Origin: an uncultured Clostridia bacterium
GTDB lineage: Bacteria; Bacillota; Clostridia; UBA1381
Direction of reading: 5' to 3'
Length of the DNA stretch: 62,202 nucleotides
NCBI GenBank assembly: GCA_910585485.1
Contig: CAJUEZ010000009.1
Location: 1 to 62,202, forward strand
The translations under genes and the position numbers were made by a program. Under the pieces are notes generated by a model that saw only the letters and a program-made list of their open reading frames with translations, was not told the origin of the DNA and made no database searches. This document shows positions 1-8,809 of this stretch, piece after piece (the first letter of the stretch is position 1; every line of letters starts with the position of its first letter).

Positions 1-99
1 GTCAAGCTTTTTTTTAAACTTTTTTCGCTTTTTTTGCATATTTTTTTTCGGATACTGTTTCAGACATAATTATAAAGAGATATTTCTAATATATTAAAG

Positions 100-130
100 C
101 AAAAAAGGACTGCATTAAGCAATCCTTTCA
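100..130 (-). terminator. Rho-independent terminator of the SLH gene group
   Basis: Read on the minus strand, the arms GGATTGC and GCAGTCC pair (one G-U) around TTAAT and are followed by a run of six T. It lies just past the small membrane-peptide gene and closes this minus-strand unit. Bases 1-99 to its left are A/T-rich and hold nothing I recognise. Confidence 0.75.
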
Positions 131-134
131 CTCA

Positions 135-239
135 TTAAAATCGCTGAAAAATCATATATAAAACACCTATCATAATCGGCAGCGCTATAGCAATCGCCGT
201 ACAAAGACAAATAATTCTTATTGTTTTTTTACTAAACAT
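135..239 (-). CDS. 34-residue single-pass membrane peptide
   Basis: Too short for most gene callers. ATG at 239, stop at 135-137. AGGTG sits six bases before the ATG and overlaps the stop codon of the SLH gene, which suggests translational coupling. The peptide begins MFSKKTIRI, continues with one hydrophobic helix of about 20 residues (ICLCTAIAIALPIMIGVLYM) and ends in a basic QRF. This is the layout of a small membrane protein with the N-terminus inside. The terminator follows directly, so it is the last gene of the unit. No family is recognised; a role linked to the secreted SLH proteins is only suggested by position. A chance ORF is possible, but the good ribosome site and coupling argue against it. 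Confidence 0.5.
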   Translation of the reverse strand: MFSKKTIRIICLCTAIAIALPIMIGVLYMIFQRF

Positions 240-249
240 TATTTACACC

Positions 250-930
250 TCACTTATCAAGCAAATTATTTATAATCACAGCCGCCTGCGCACGAGTCGC
301 ACTGCTCTGAGGCATAAAAGTCCCGTCATCCATACCCGAAATCAATTCATTCGAATATGCGTGCTTTAAACCATCCAATGCCCATATTGATACCGCATTC
401 AAGTCTGAAAACGGCATATCCATAGAAACCGCAAGCTTCTCATACTCGTCCTTCTCCATGCTATATTGGTACACAGACTGAGTTATATATGCCATCTCTT
501 CTCTTTTTATTGGTGCATTTGCATTAAATGTTCCGCTGTATACAGCTTTTGAACCGCTTTCATCTTCTTTGATTGTTACAGAATAACCGCTTATCATCCC
601 CTCCGGAATAAGTCCCTTATCAAGCGCGCTCTGAATACACGGCGCAAACCATTCACCCTCGTTTACGTCCAGACACTCACCCTTACGGTATACGGTATCT
701 TCTATGCCGCCCGCGCCAAGCGCCATTCTCAGAAACTCCGCGCGCGTTACAATTCCGTCAGGATTGAACCGGGTATCCGTCACACCGCTTACAATTCCCG
801 CGTCCGCGAGATTATTTATTACACTTTCCGCCCAGTGACCGCGTACGTCAGCAAAATCTGCCGCGCCCGCAGTAGTGCTCAGAACCATTGACGATAAGAT
901 TACCGCCAATACTGTCTTTTTTAATTTCAT
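250..930 (-). CDS. Secreted protein made only of SLH repeats
   Basis: 226 residues: signal peptide (MKLKKTVLAV..., cleavage near TAGA-ADF), then three SLH-type repeats and nothing else. Repeat 1 starts FADVRGHWAE with a following VTRAEFLRMA; repeat 2 has a Cys-containing start (CLDVNEGEWF) and an insertion of roughly 30 residues before PIKREEM; repeat 3 ends ATRAQAAVIINNLL. SLH domains bind pyruvylated secondary cell-wall polymer, so the protein should coat the wall. It lies 44 bp downstream of the CE12 esterase gene whose C-terminal SLH block it closely resembles, as if it were a duplicate of that anchor without an enzyme. AAGGAGA precedes the ATG at 930. It may be a wall-coat protein or an anchoring partner. 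Confidence 0.85.
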   Translation of the reverse strand: MKLKKTVLAVILSSMVLSTTAGAADFADVRGHWAESVINNLADAGIVSGVTDTRFNPDGIVTRAEFLRMALGAGGIEDTVYRKGECLDVNEGEWFAPCIQSALDKGLIPEGMISGYSVTIKEDESGSKAVYSGTFNANAPIKREEMAYITQSVYQYSMEKDEYEKLAVSMDMPFSDLNAVSIWALDGLKHAYSNELISGMDDGTFMPQSSATRAQAAVIINNLLDK

Positions 931-974
931 TTTATCCTATCTCCTTTGTTGTCTTTCAAATTACAATTTATCTT

Positions 975-2756
975 CTATCTAAAGAAATTAGCTAATCTAT
1001 TCATCACAACCGCTGCCTGTGCGCGTGTAAGTGTTTCTTTCGGTCTGAATGTACTATCATCCATACCGCTAAGGTATTTTAATCCGCACATTTTAATTAC
1101 ATTTGAAAGATAACAACTACTTATGTCATTATAGTCTGTAAAAGAGCTTATATCGAAATAAGAAGACATATCCCAATCGCTCGCAGAGCGCATTTCATAG
1201 TTCTTACAGTTCATCGCAATAGCCGCCATTTCTTCACGGGTAATGGGTTTATCACCATGAAAATACATCTGTCCTGTATGTTTTACATCTGAAGGCATTT
1301 CTTCCCTTATATAAGATATAATGGTTGTTGTTACAGCTTCACTACTCTCTGTTGCTTCTGCAAGCACCTTTATAGACTGCTCTGTTCCTGCACAACCAAA
1401 TATCATCTGATACGGAACAAGTCCCTTATCAAGTGCGCCCTGCAAGTAATAGCAGTACCAATCGTCATTGGCTGCGTCAAGACACTCACCCTCGCGGTAT
1501 GCGTGACCGTTAATTCCGCACGCGTCCATCGCCATTTTCAAAAACTCCGCGCGTGTTACAGGTCCTTCGGGGGCAAACATACCGCTGCCCACTCCGTCAA
1601 CAAGACCTTTAGCGGCAAGAGCTTTAATATAGTCTTCTGCCCAGTTACCGTCTATATCGCCAAACGCTGCCTCACCTTTTAGATACTTTGCTAATTCGGG
1701 AACGCTCTTTTTGATTTCCTCCGCAACCATACCAGCTACACGCTTCGCGCCCTTTTCCTTCATATGCGTGGTGTCGTTTGTGCCGACAGGATATGCCTTA
1801 CTCTCTAACGGCTCACACACAAAATATCCCGAAAGAACCTTGTCCTTGTCCATTGTATTCCACGCGTCAGTCATAATTCTGTTAATATCTATAAACGCAC
1901 AGCCTGTTTCCTTTGCAATTTCTCTTGTCGGATCGGCATAGTCAGCGCGTGACTCCATAAAATTATTCTTTTCCTCGTCCCACCAGCTTGCGGCAGAAGC
2001 AGTCATAAGCACAGGTATACCCCCGCGCTTTTCAACCTCGCCCATGTACTTTTCCGTTATAAGCTTCTTATAATCATCAACACTTATGTAACGCTCGGGC
2101 TTATTCTCAGCACCGTCATTTATACCGAACTGAATAAACACATAATCGCCCGGGTGCATTTCGGTCAGGATTTTATCAAGTCTGCCGTCATTATTATAGC
2201 TCTTTGAGCTTCTGCCCGCCATTGAGCGGTTTTCAATTACAACATCGTCCGTGAAATAATTGCCGAACATCTGTCCCCAGCCCGTCTGCGGGTATGCCTT
2301 TACATAGTCATACGTCTGCGCGGTTGAGTCGCCCGCAATATATATAGTAGTTTTTTCGCCTTTTTCAGTTCTGTTCGGAATTTGCTCAATCTTAATGCCT
2401 GTTACATTCGGGTTTTCGCCTTTGACCTGCACCGTTATTTTACCGTCCTGCGGTACGGCAGGCATTACGTCCTCCTGTGTTTCACCCGCTTCCAGCGTAA
2501 ACGCGCGCACACGCTCGCCGCCGTTTATGTAAACATTCGCATTTGTTTCCGTTTTACCGCCTGTTGTTACGGTTACGGTATAGTCGCCGTCAGGCACTGT
2601 TTCTTCAATAACAACACCGTTTTCACCGTCAGGTTTGAGGTCCTTTTCATCAACAACTATACCGATAAGTTCCTCCGCTCGCGCAGACGGCACAATAAAT
2701 ACTGCTCCGAAAATTGAAAGTGTCAATATTAGTGATACAAGTTTTTTGATTTTCAT
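975..2756 (-). CDS. SLH-anchored rhamnogalacturonan acetylesterase (SGNH hydrolase, CE12-like)
   Basis: 593 residues when started at the ATG at 2756, which has GGAG six bases upstream; an in-frame ATG at 2768 has no good site. Signal peptide, an N-terminal beta-rich binding domain (about 30-130), an SGNH esterase (about 135-350) and three C-terminal SLH repeats. Esterase blocks are visible: IAGDST with the nucleophile Ser (about 141), the Gly of NRSMAGRSS, FGINDG, and DTTHM with the catalytic Asp-His (about 327). CE12 enzymes remove acetyl groups from RG-I galacturonate so that lyases can work. It follows the PL11 lyase and precedes the SLH-only protein. SLH repeat 2 carries a 40-50 residue insertion. 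Substrate is inferred from family and neighbour. Confidence 0.87.
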   Translation of the reverse strand: MKIKKLVSLILTLSIFGAVFIVPSARAEELIGIVVDEKDLKPDGENGVVIEETVPDGDYTVTVTTGGKTETNANVYINGGERVRAFTLEAGETQEDVMPAVPQDGKITVQVKGENPNVTGIKIEQIPNRTEKGEKTTIYIAGDSTAQTYDYVKAYPQTGWGQMFGNYFTDDVVIENRSMAGRSSKSYNNDGRLDKILTEMHPGDYVFIQFGINDGAENKPERYISVDDYKKLITEKYMGEVEKRGGIPVLMTASAASWWDEEKNNFMESRADYADPTREIAKETGCAFIDINRIMTDAWNTMDKDKVLSGYFVCEPLESKAYPVGTNDTTHMKEKGAKRVAGMVAEEIKKSVPELAKYLKGEAAFGDIDGNWAEDYIKALAAKGLVDGVGSGMFAPEGPVTRAEFLKMAMDACGINGHAYREGECLDAANDDWYCYYLQGALDKGLVPYQMIFGCAGTEQSIKVLAEATESSEAVTTTIISYIREEMPSDVKHTGQMYFHGDKPITREEMAAIAMNCKNYEMRSASDWDMSSYFDISSFTDYNDISSCYLSNVIKMCGLKYLSGMDDSTFRPKETLTRAQAAVVMNRLANFFR

Positions 2757-2821
2757 ATCATTCTCCATTCCGCCATATTTCTATGGCACACGTTCTAAGT
2801 ATTGCTTTACATCTGTCATAT

Positions 2822-2850
2822 ATTATACTATATTTTAAAATAAATTTCAA
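2822..2850 (-). promoter_or_regulatory. Sigma-A-type promoter of the CE12 gene
   Basis: TTGAAA (2850-2845), 17-base spacer, TATAAT (2827-2822) on the minus strand, between the lyase terminator and the esterase gene. The acetylesterase can therefore be transcribed apart from the lyase. Confidence 0.65.
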
Positions 2851-2867
2851 TACAATTTTACAAAGCA

Positions 2868-2893
2868 AAAGAGGACGCAAACGCGTCCTCTTA
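2868..2893 (-). terminator. Terminator of the PL11 lyase gene
   Basis: Arms GAGGACGC and GCGTCCTC around a four-base loop; on the minus strand the stem is followed by TTTTGCTTT. It lies 18 bp past the lyase stop codon. Confidence 0.8.
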
Positions 2894-2910
2894 ATATTAC
2901 TTATTATCTA

Positions 2911-5679
2911 TTAGAATAAGTCACAAAGCTGTGAAAGCATTGTTGCGGCATGAGCTCTTGTAGCATTAGCCTTTGGTTCAAACTTAACGCTTCCATCCTC
3001 CTGGTCGATACCGCTTATAATGCCAAGCGCAACCGCATTGTTAACGTCAGCGCCTGCCCATGCGCTAATATCAGCCGCGTCAGCGAATGATAGAGCAACG
3101 TCAGCAGGAACCGCAATATTCTTATAAGCGGCTGCCTTTGCTACCATCGAAGCCATCTCTTCTCTTGTAATCGGTGTATCAAGATCAGCGTCTGTAGCAA
3201 CAGCTATATCGTCAGCTATAAGATTTGCAGCCTTTGCAGCATTAACAAACTTAGCTGCCCAGTGACCCTCTGTATCTACTGTGTCAAGCTTAAGAGCTTG
3301 AGAAATAAGAGTTACGAACTGACCCTTTGTTACAGTACCGTCAGGAACAAATGTTGTGTCAGTCATACCACTGATAACTCCTGCCTTATACATCTTTTCA
3401 ATAAATGCTTTGCCCCAGTGTCCCGCAATATCTGTAAACGGTGAATCTGCCGGAACTGACGAGCCGCCCTCAGGAAGAGCCGCCTCGCTGAATGCTGTCG
3501 GTGTATACTTGTTTGACACAAGTGTAACATTTGCATCCGGCTGAGTCTTGTACTGTGAATCAGCTATCGCGTCATTCATGTACCAGCTGATGTGAGGAGG
3601 CTGATTATAACAGTTAGTATCTGCCGCTGATGAATTTCTGTATATATCATCATGCGCAAGAGTATAGAAGTTATATTCTGTTGGATACGGTGTCTCAAAG
3701 ATTCTCAATGAATACTGGTAAACAGTCTTATCCATCTCAACTTCTACATCTTTATCCCAGTCACCCTTTATCATCATCTTTTCCTTCTTTGTATCCTGGC
3801 CTGTGATTGCGTAAGAAACAATTTCTTCTCTCCAGTCACCAATAAGATCAGCCTGAAGGTTTGGATTACCCTTTGTGCTGTTTATTGAATGTGAGCCTTC
3901 GCCAACGAAGATTTCATCAAATTTCTTTGTTGAGTCATTCCACTTTGTAATTGTGATTTCCTGACCTGCGCCCTTGTGGTCCTGAAGTTCTTCCTGTAAA
4001 TCGCCTGTCCAGTAGATTCTGCCGTTCATTGCAGCCTTCAAATCAGGAAGTTCATTTCCGTTATTATCCCAGTAACCTGATGAGCCCGCGCCCCACATTA
4101 CATAGAATGAGTCGCCGTAACCAATGTTTGCAACCATGCCACGACCCGTATCTTTTATACCATTATGAATCTGATAAAATTCACCGGTCTTTGCATTCTG
4201 CATTGAAGAACCCCACTGATGTCTGTCCTCCGGAGCGCCGTTTGAAGCAGCTGCCGCAGAATTTTTAAATATTGTATTATCTGTCACATAAGGAGCTAAA
4301 GCTGAACCATTCATATCAAAAACTTCAGATTCCGCGCCATAATCCTCATAAACCTTCATGAATTCAAGTCCTTCTTTTGTCGGGTCGAAATCACCAAGAT
4401 GCATAGCATCACCATGCTCCTGATATGTACACCAAAGAATAGAACCGTCATCATCCCATGTCAAAGCGCCGTAAAGGATTTCATCCTTACCGTCACCATC
4501 AACGTCACCGGCCTCAATCTGGTGGTTACCCTGACCGATAAGGTTATTATACTTGCTTTCAGCAGTATCAAATGTCCAATCCACGCTCAGCTTGCCGTTC
4601 TTGAAGCTGTAAGCCGCCGCGCCTGTACGTCCGTTCGGGTTAGAGATGTTTTTACCGAAGTAATAACCTCTTGCGAATACGGCTGACGGACTCTGACCGT
4701 CAAGATAAGCGATAGTTGAATTATATCTTTCCGAACGGTTACCAAAGTCATCACCGAAGCTTAGTGAAACAGCCTGTGATCCTGCCTGATTATTCGGGAA
4801 ATAATCAATAGTGTCAAGAGCCTTACCTGTCTCACCATCAAAACATGTTACATACAACGGCCCCTGAAGATTTTTACCGCCGTTCATAGCAGCCCAGCTG
4901 TTCTCATATGTATCACCCTTTGAAGCGTCTCCTATAACATTGCCCTGACCGTCAATAGTGCCATCAGCGGTTCTTACCATAACCTCCGCTCTTCCGTCAC
5001 CGTCAAAATCAGCCACGTTAAGCATTGTATCGTGAGCGCCCGCGCGGATATTGAATCCCATGTCAATTCTCCACATGAAAGTACCGTCAAGCTTATAAGC
5101 ATCCATGAATACTTTACCTGTTCTTCCGCTTGATGCAGCATCCTTAGCGTCTGACGGATTCCACAGCATTACGATTTCGTATTCGCCGTCACCGTCAAGG
5201 TCACCGTATGACGCGTCACCCGGTGTATACGCGCCTACATAAACACCGTTTCTGTCCATCTGAACAACATCGCTCTCCGGTGTGTTGTGAAGCGGAATGT
5301 CAAGATAGCCATTTGCCCATACGCTTACGCTCTTTGACATCTGACCATTGCATACAACGGTATACTTATCATTCACGCTGCCCTGTTTATCAACAAAGTT
5401 TGTAACCGCACCCTCGTTAATCTTTTCCTTATTTCTGTAAAGAGTAAATGTGGTGTCTGCCGGTTCTGTAGCCAGTCTTCTCCACGAAACAAGAACGCCG
5501 TCATTCGTCTTTGTAGCAACAACACCTCTGTCAAGGTTTTCCATTTTTCTTGTTACAGCGCTGCCCGCAAACGCTCCCGCGTTTGTAACCGGAGCAACCA
5601 CTCCGACTGCAGCAACCTGCGCAAGAACCAAAGAAATCGCACCTAACTTTTTTAAGTTCTTCTTTGAATTTTTGAACAT
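2911..5679 (-). CDS. SLH-anchored rhamnogalacturonan lyase (PL11)
   Basis: 922 residues. Signal peptide (1 to about 37), an N-terminal beta-sandwich beginning near LDRGVVA, an eight-bladed-propeller-type catalytic region (about 120-735) and three SLH repeats from about 745 to the end. The catalytic part has repeated calcium-loop motifs (DLDGDGEYE, DFDGDGRAE, DVDGDGKDE) typical of family 11 polysaccharide lyases such as Bacillus YesW/YesX, which cleave the rhamnose-galacturonate backbone of RG-I by beta-elimination. Whether it acts endo or exo cannot be told from sequence. The ATG at 5679 has GGGAGG eight bases upstream. It heads the minus-strand surface group, and its own terminator follows. 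The SLH block shows the enzyme is displayed on the cell rather than released. Confidence 0.92.
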   Translation of the reverse strand: MFKNSKKNLKKLGAISLVLAQVAAVGVVAPVTNAGAFAGSAVTRKMENLDRGVVATKTNDGVLVSWRRLATEPADTTFTLYRNKEKINEGAVTNFVDKQGSVNDKYTVVCNGQMSKSVSVWANGYLDIPLHNTPESDVVQMDRNGVYVGAYTPGDASYGDLDGDGEYEIVMLWNPSDAKDAASSGRTGKVFMDAYKLDGTFMWRIDMGFNIRAGAHDTMLNVADFDGDGRAEVMVRTADGTIDGQGNVIGDASKGDTYENSWAAMNGGKNLQGPLYVTCFDGETGKALDTIDYFPNNQAGSQAVSLSFGDDFGNRSERYNSTIAYLDGQSPSAVFARGYYFGKNISNPNGRTGAAAYSFKNGKLSVDWTFDTAESKYNNLIGQGNHQIEAGDVDGDGKDEILYGALTWDDDGSILWCTYQEHGDAMHLGDFDPTKEGLEFMKVYEDYGAESEVFDMNGSALAPYVTDNTIFKNSAAAASNGAPEDRHQWGSSMQNAKTGEFYQIHNGIKDTGRGMVANIGYGDSFYVMWGAGSSGYWDNNGNELPDLKAAMNGRIYWTGDLQEELQDHKGAGQEITITKWNDSTKKFDEIFVGEGSHSINSTKGNPNLQADLIGDWREEIVSYAITGQDTKKEKMMIKGDWDKDVEVEMDKTVYQYSLRIFETPYPTEYNFYTLAHDDIYRNSSAADTNCYNQPPHISWYMNDAIADSQYKTQPDANVTLVSNKYTPTAFSEAALPEGGSSVPADSPFTDIAGHWGKAFIEKMYKAGVISGMTDTTFVPDGTVTKGQFVTLISQALKLDTVDTEGHWAAKFVNAAKAANLIADDIAVATDADLDTPITREEMASMVAKAAAYKNIAVPADVALSFADAADISAWAGADVNNAVALGIISGIDQEDGSVKFEPKANATRAHAATMLSQLCDLF

Positions 5680-5913
5680 TTCGTTATTCCTCCCTCTGAT
5701 ATTTACGTATCACATTTTTTGCTATTCTAAAATTAAGCATAGTGATTATTATCTATATAATAACATATTTTTCTGAATTTTTAAAGTCTTTTTCATAAAT
5801 TCGATGTATAATTTACAGTGTTTTTTGTTCAAAATGCGCTTTAAATTTTAAATCAGAAATCTATCTTTACTTTTTTTGTCAAATAAAGGATTACACTTTT
5901 CTTACCTGATTTA

Positions 5914-5943
5914 TTGACAAATAAATATATGTTGTGGTAAAAT
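5914..5943 (+). promoter_or_regulatory. Promoter of the M28 peptidase gene, in a 314-bp divergent spacer
   Basis: TTGACA (5914-5919), 18-base spacer, TAAAAT (5938-5943). The spacer 5680-5993 separates the divergent lyase and peptidase genes and is very A/T-rich. I see no gene, RNA or clear operator in the rest of it, and no convincing minus-strand promoter for the lyase. Confidence 0.65.
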
Positions 5944-5993
5944 TTTGTTAGTTTTAGACATGAATATTTTAATAGGAGATTTAGTACATTTAT

Positions 5994-8111
5994 ATGAAGA
6001 AACTCGTTATCGCTTTACTTATATTATTTACGCTGTCCTCGCCCATAAACGCGGGCGCATACGCTCCGGACAGCAACATAAGTGCCGCCTCAATGCTTGA
6101 GACAATCCGCATTCTCTCATCAAAACCGCGCGGATTTAAAAATAAGGAAATAGCGGATGCCCGCCAATATGTTACGGACGTATTCAATTACTACAAGCTG
6201 AATGTATCCACTCAGACTTTTACAAGCACGCTTACAGACGGCGACGGCAATCCTTATACGGCTGTTAATATTATAGGAAGCATTTTGCCTAACACAACAA
6301 ACAAAACCAACGATATACTTATAATCGGCGCTCACTACGACGGAGCCAATAATTACCCCGCCGCAAACGACAATGGTTCAGGTATGGCGGTTATGTTTGA
6401 ACTTATTCGGCTGCTCCGCGACATTCCGACAGACACAGAAATACGTTTTGTCGCATTTGACGCGGAAGAACCGGGACTTATCGGCTCGGAATACTACGCG
6501 AAAAATCTCGGTGCAGACCGCAACCGTGTCATAGGCATGATTAATTTTGATATGCTCGCAGGAAAAAGAGACGGCGAAGTCAGAATCGACACAATGGACG
6601 GCAATTCAAATTATCTGCTTGAACTTCTGAAACAAAGCGATAATTATTCGCATCTCCAGCCGCATGAGCAGGAAATCGGAATAAGCGACCATCAGTCATT
6701 TTTCGCTCGTCAGATTCCCATTCTTTACTTTGAGCACCCTGCTATAACGGACGAAATCCACAAAGCCTCAGACACTATTGACACAATCTCAACCGACATG
6801 CTCGTATACTCCGCGGACGCCGGGCTTACACTCGCCAAAACAATCATGAGCGAAGACACACCATCTTATCAAAAGCAAGCGCGCCCTGCCGCTGAAAATA
6901 AAGTGTATACAATCAGCAAGAAAACTCGTCTTCCGTTCTACACATCGGCAAACGAGTTTGAAAAACAAACAGGAATACATCTCAATCAGATTCCGTCATC
7001 AGATTCAAACACAGTATACCAAGCGCGCGTGAGACTGCTTAATATGAAAGATACCTTTACTCTGAATGTATCAGATAAAGGCACAAACAATTCATTGTCT
7101 GAGATGTATATCACGCTTACCGATAACACTGCTTTTGAGAAACTTAAAGAAGTTATGATCACGGCATGGGGTCGTCCCGAAAAAAAAGACAATTTATACA
7201 TATGGCATAATATTTACGGAAACACGTATACTCTGAATTCGTCAAGACTGCAATTTTATCCGTACAATTTATTCGAGGATGAGAACTATTATGTAATTGA
7301 AGGGAATCTTAAACATGTCGGAAATGCCGCGGTGACGGATTTGTCAAACCGCACATGGGAGCGTATAAAACCTTTGCTTAGCGAAGAGGACAAGGCGCGC
7401 GTTTCGTCAATGAGAATCACAACGGACGGAATCGGCGGCGATTTGTCAGTAAAAATGTCAATAAACGATACCGGTTTGCATATTGACGCGGACTACGCGG
7501 ATATTCTCAATGCTGACGGAACCTGTTACAAGGATGACGATTTGAAAAAAGCGGTTAATATTGCAATTGCACTATGCGCTAACAAGTCAGACGCTCCTCA
7601 CCAATGGGCTCAGACTGACGTTATGAACGCGATGCGGTCTGATATACTGTCTTCAGATATGGCGAGCGGATTCCTTGATAATATTACGCGTCTTGATTTT
7701 TGCAAAATAGCTTATAACATGCTTAAGGATAAAATAGATGATAAAAATACCACTTCAACATTCACTGATGTTGATTCTCCTCAGGTAAACGCGCTTGCGT
7801 CGATAAACATTATTTCGGGACGAGATAACGAGCATTTTGCTCCCAATGACGAGATAACACGCGAGGAAGCGGCAGTTATTTTATCCAACATAGCGGAATA
7901 CCTTGAATTTAAGACGGTTTCCGACAAGATTTTCATCTATGCCGATGATAAAAATATTTCATCATGGGCATCGAAAAGCGTTTATAAGATGCGTAATCTC
8001 GGTATAATGAGCGGTATGGATTTTAACTGTTTTGCCCCTCAAAATAAATACACAAAACAGCACGCTGTCGCGACATTGACGCGTTTATATTATATATCAA
8101 ACAAAAAATAA
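5994..8111 (+). CDS. Secreted M28-family zinc aminopeptidase with C-terminal SLH repeats
   Basis: 705 residues. Signal peptide (1 to about 22); M28 catalytic domain (about 30-290); a middle region with no recognised domain (about 310-530); divergent SLH repeats (about 535-705). The co-catalytic zinc ligands and catalytic acid of M28 peptidases are visible: H114 and D116 in GAHYDG, D126 in ANDNGSG, E158/E159 in DAEEPG, D186 in NFDML and H248 in YFEHPA. M28 enzymes release N-terminal residues from peptides, so this would digest protein or glycoprotein at the wall. The closest ribosome site (AGGAG at 5974) is 15 bases from the ATG, unusually far, so the start is a little uncertain. The gene is monocistronic with its own promoter and terminator. 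Confidence 0.88.
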   Translation: MKKLVIALLILFTLSSPINAGAYAPDSNISAASMLETIRILSSKPRGFKNKEIADARQYVTDVFNYYKLNVSTQTFTSTLTDGDGNPYTAVNIIGSILPNTTNKTNDILIIGAHYDGANNYPAANDNGSGMAVMFELIRLLRDIPTDTEIRFVAFDAEEPGLIGSEYYAKNLGADRNRVIGMINFDMLAGKRDGEVRIDTMDGNSNYLLELLKQSDNYSHLQPHEQEIGISDHQSFFARQIPILYFEHPAITDEIHKASDTIDTISTDMLVYSADAGLTLAKTIMSEDTPSYQKQARPAAENKVYTISKKTRLPFYTSANEFEKQTGIHLNQIPSSDSNTVYQARVRLLNMKDTFTLNVSDKGTNNSLSEMYITLTDNTAFEKLKEVMITAWGRPEKKDNLYIWHNIYGNTYTLNSSRLQFYPYNLFEDENYYVIEGNLKHVGNAAVTDLSNRTWERIKPLLSEEDKARVSSMRITTDGIGGDLSVKMSINDTGLHIDADYADILNADGTCYKDDDLKKAVNIAIALCANKSDAPHQWAQTDVMNAMRSDILSSDMASGFLDNITRLDFCKIAYNMLKDKIDDKNTTSTFTDVDSPQVNALASINIISGRDNEHFAPNDEITREEAAVILSNIAEYLEFKTVSDKIFIYADDKNISSWASKSVYKMRNLGIMSGMDFNCFAPQNKYTKQHAVATLTRLYYISNKK

Positions 8112-8120
8112 CAGATAAAA

Positions 8121-8156
8121 AATAAATGACAGACATGGTTATGTCTGTCATTTATT
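8121..8156. terminator. Bidirectional terminator between converging genes
   Basis: Perfect 16-bp stem (AATAAATGACAGACAT with its complement) around GGTT. A- and T-rich flanks let it serve both the peptidase gene and the converging ThyX-like gene, whose stop codon it touches. Confidence 0.8.
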
Positions 8157-8809
8157 TATTCAGTCAGTTCATCAATAAACAAAAGTTCCTGCGCGTACGG
8201 CAGAGTTCTCGCCCATTCTATAAAAGAAACAGACCATTCCGTAAGCTTATGGAAACGACGCTGTCCCTTTGAGCACATCGCAAGCAAGTTCTCATATGTC
8301 ATAGTAACCGTTCTCGTCTGATTCCACGCAGAAGGAAGCCAGCGTATAAGTTCTTTCCAGTACGCTTTGTCCTTCGTTTCAAGATATTTAAGTCTCATTT
8401 GCTCCAAAAACTCAATATGACCGTTTATCATATCTCCCAGTCTAATGCCGTCATAGTCCAGATTATCGTTATAATCATCAATTTCAAAGCATTCTGCCGT
8501 TATCGATGTTGACGCGAGTTTATGCATGGTGGACGTGCTGTTTGCAACAGTGCCTACCTTATACGTGTCAAATTCCTTCCACCAATAAAGCGGACCCGTA
8601 ATATCTACCGACACCATAATCTGACGCATAAATTTTCTATGTTCTGATCCCGACCGTATTAATCTCTGAGCAAGTCCAAGGTCATTCTCACCGATAATGA
8701 TTTTTCCATTTTCCTCGACTGTATCATTTCTTGCCCACGATTCAAGCGGATTTCTCATACCTTTTAGCGCCCGCTTTATACCGTACACTTCTGTATTTTC
8801 AAATTTCAT
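8156..8809 (-). CDS. ThyX-fold protein lacking the thymidylate synthase signature
   Basis: 217 residues. The spacing of SEHRKF (55-60), a conserved helix pair, LPSAWNQT and a C-terminal arginine/tryptophan-rich helix follows FAD-dependent thymidylate synthase (ThyX). The segment that should read RHRxxSxNExSxR is replaced here by WWKEFDTYKVGTVANSTST (about 76-94), so the dUMP/FAD-binding arginines are missing. I therefore call it a ThyX homologue of unknown activity, not a thymidylate synthase. Its ATG at 8809 overlaps the stop codon of the ABC-F gene (ATGA), so the two are translationally coupled; no separate promoter is seen. It could be a pseudoenzyme or act on another nucleotide. Homology is from motif spacing by eye. 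Confidence 0.55.
   Translation of the reverse strand: MKFENTEVYGIKRALKGMRNPLESWARNDTVEENGKIIIGENDLGLAQRLIRSGSEHRKFMRQIMVSVDITGPLYWWKEFDTYKVGTVANSTSTMHKLASTSITAECFEIDDYNDNLDYDGIRLGDMINGHIEFLEQMRLKYLETKDKAYWKELIRWLPSAWNQTRTVTMTYENLLAMCSKGQRRFHKLTEWSVSFIEWARTLPYAQELLFIDELTE

Noticed and set aside
8156..8809. Functional FAD-dependent thymidylate synthase (thyX)
   Set aside because: The RHRxxSxNExSxR signature needed for dUMP and FAD binding is absent, so no thyX symbol was given.
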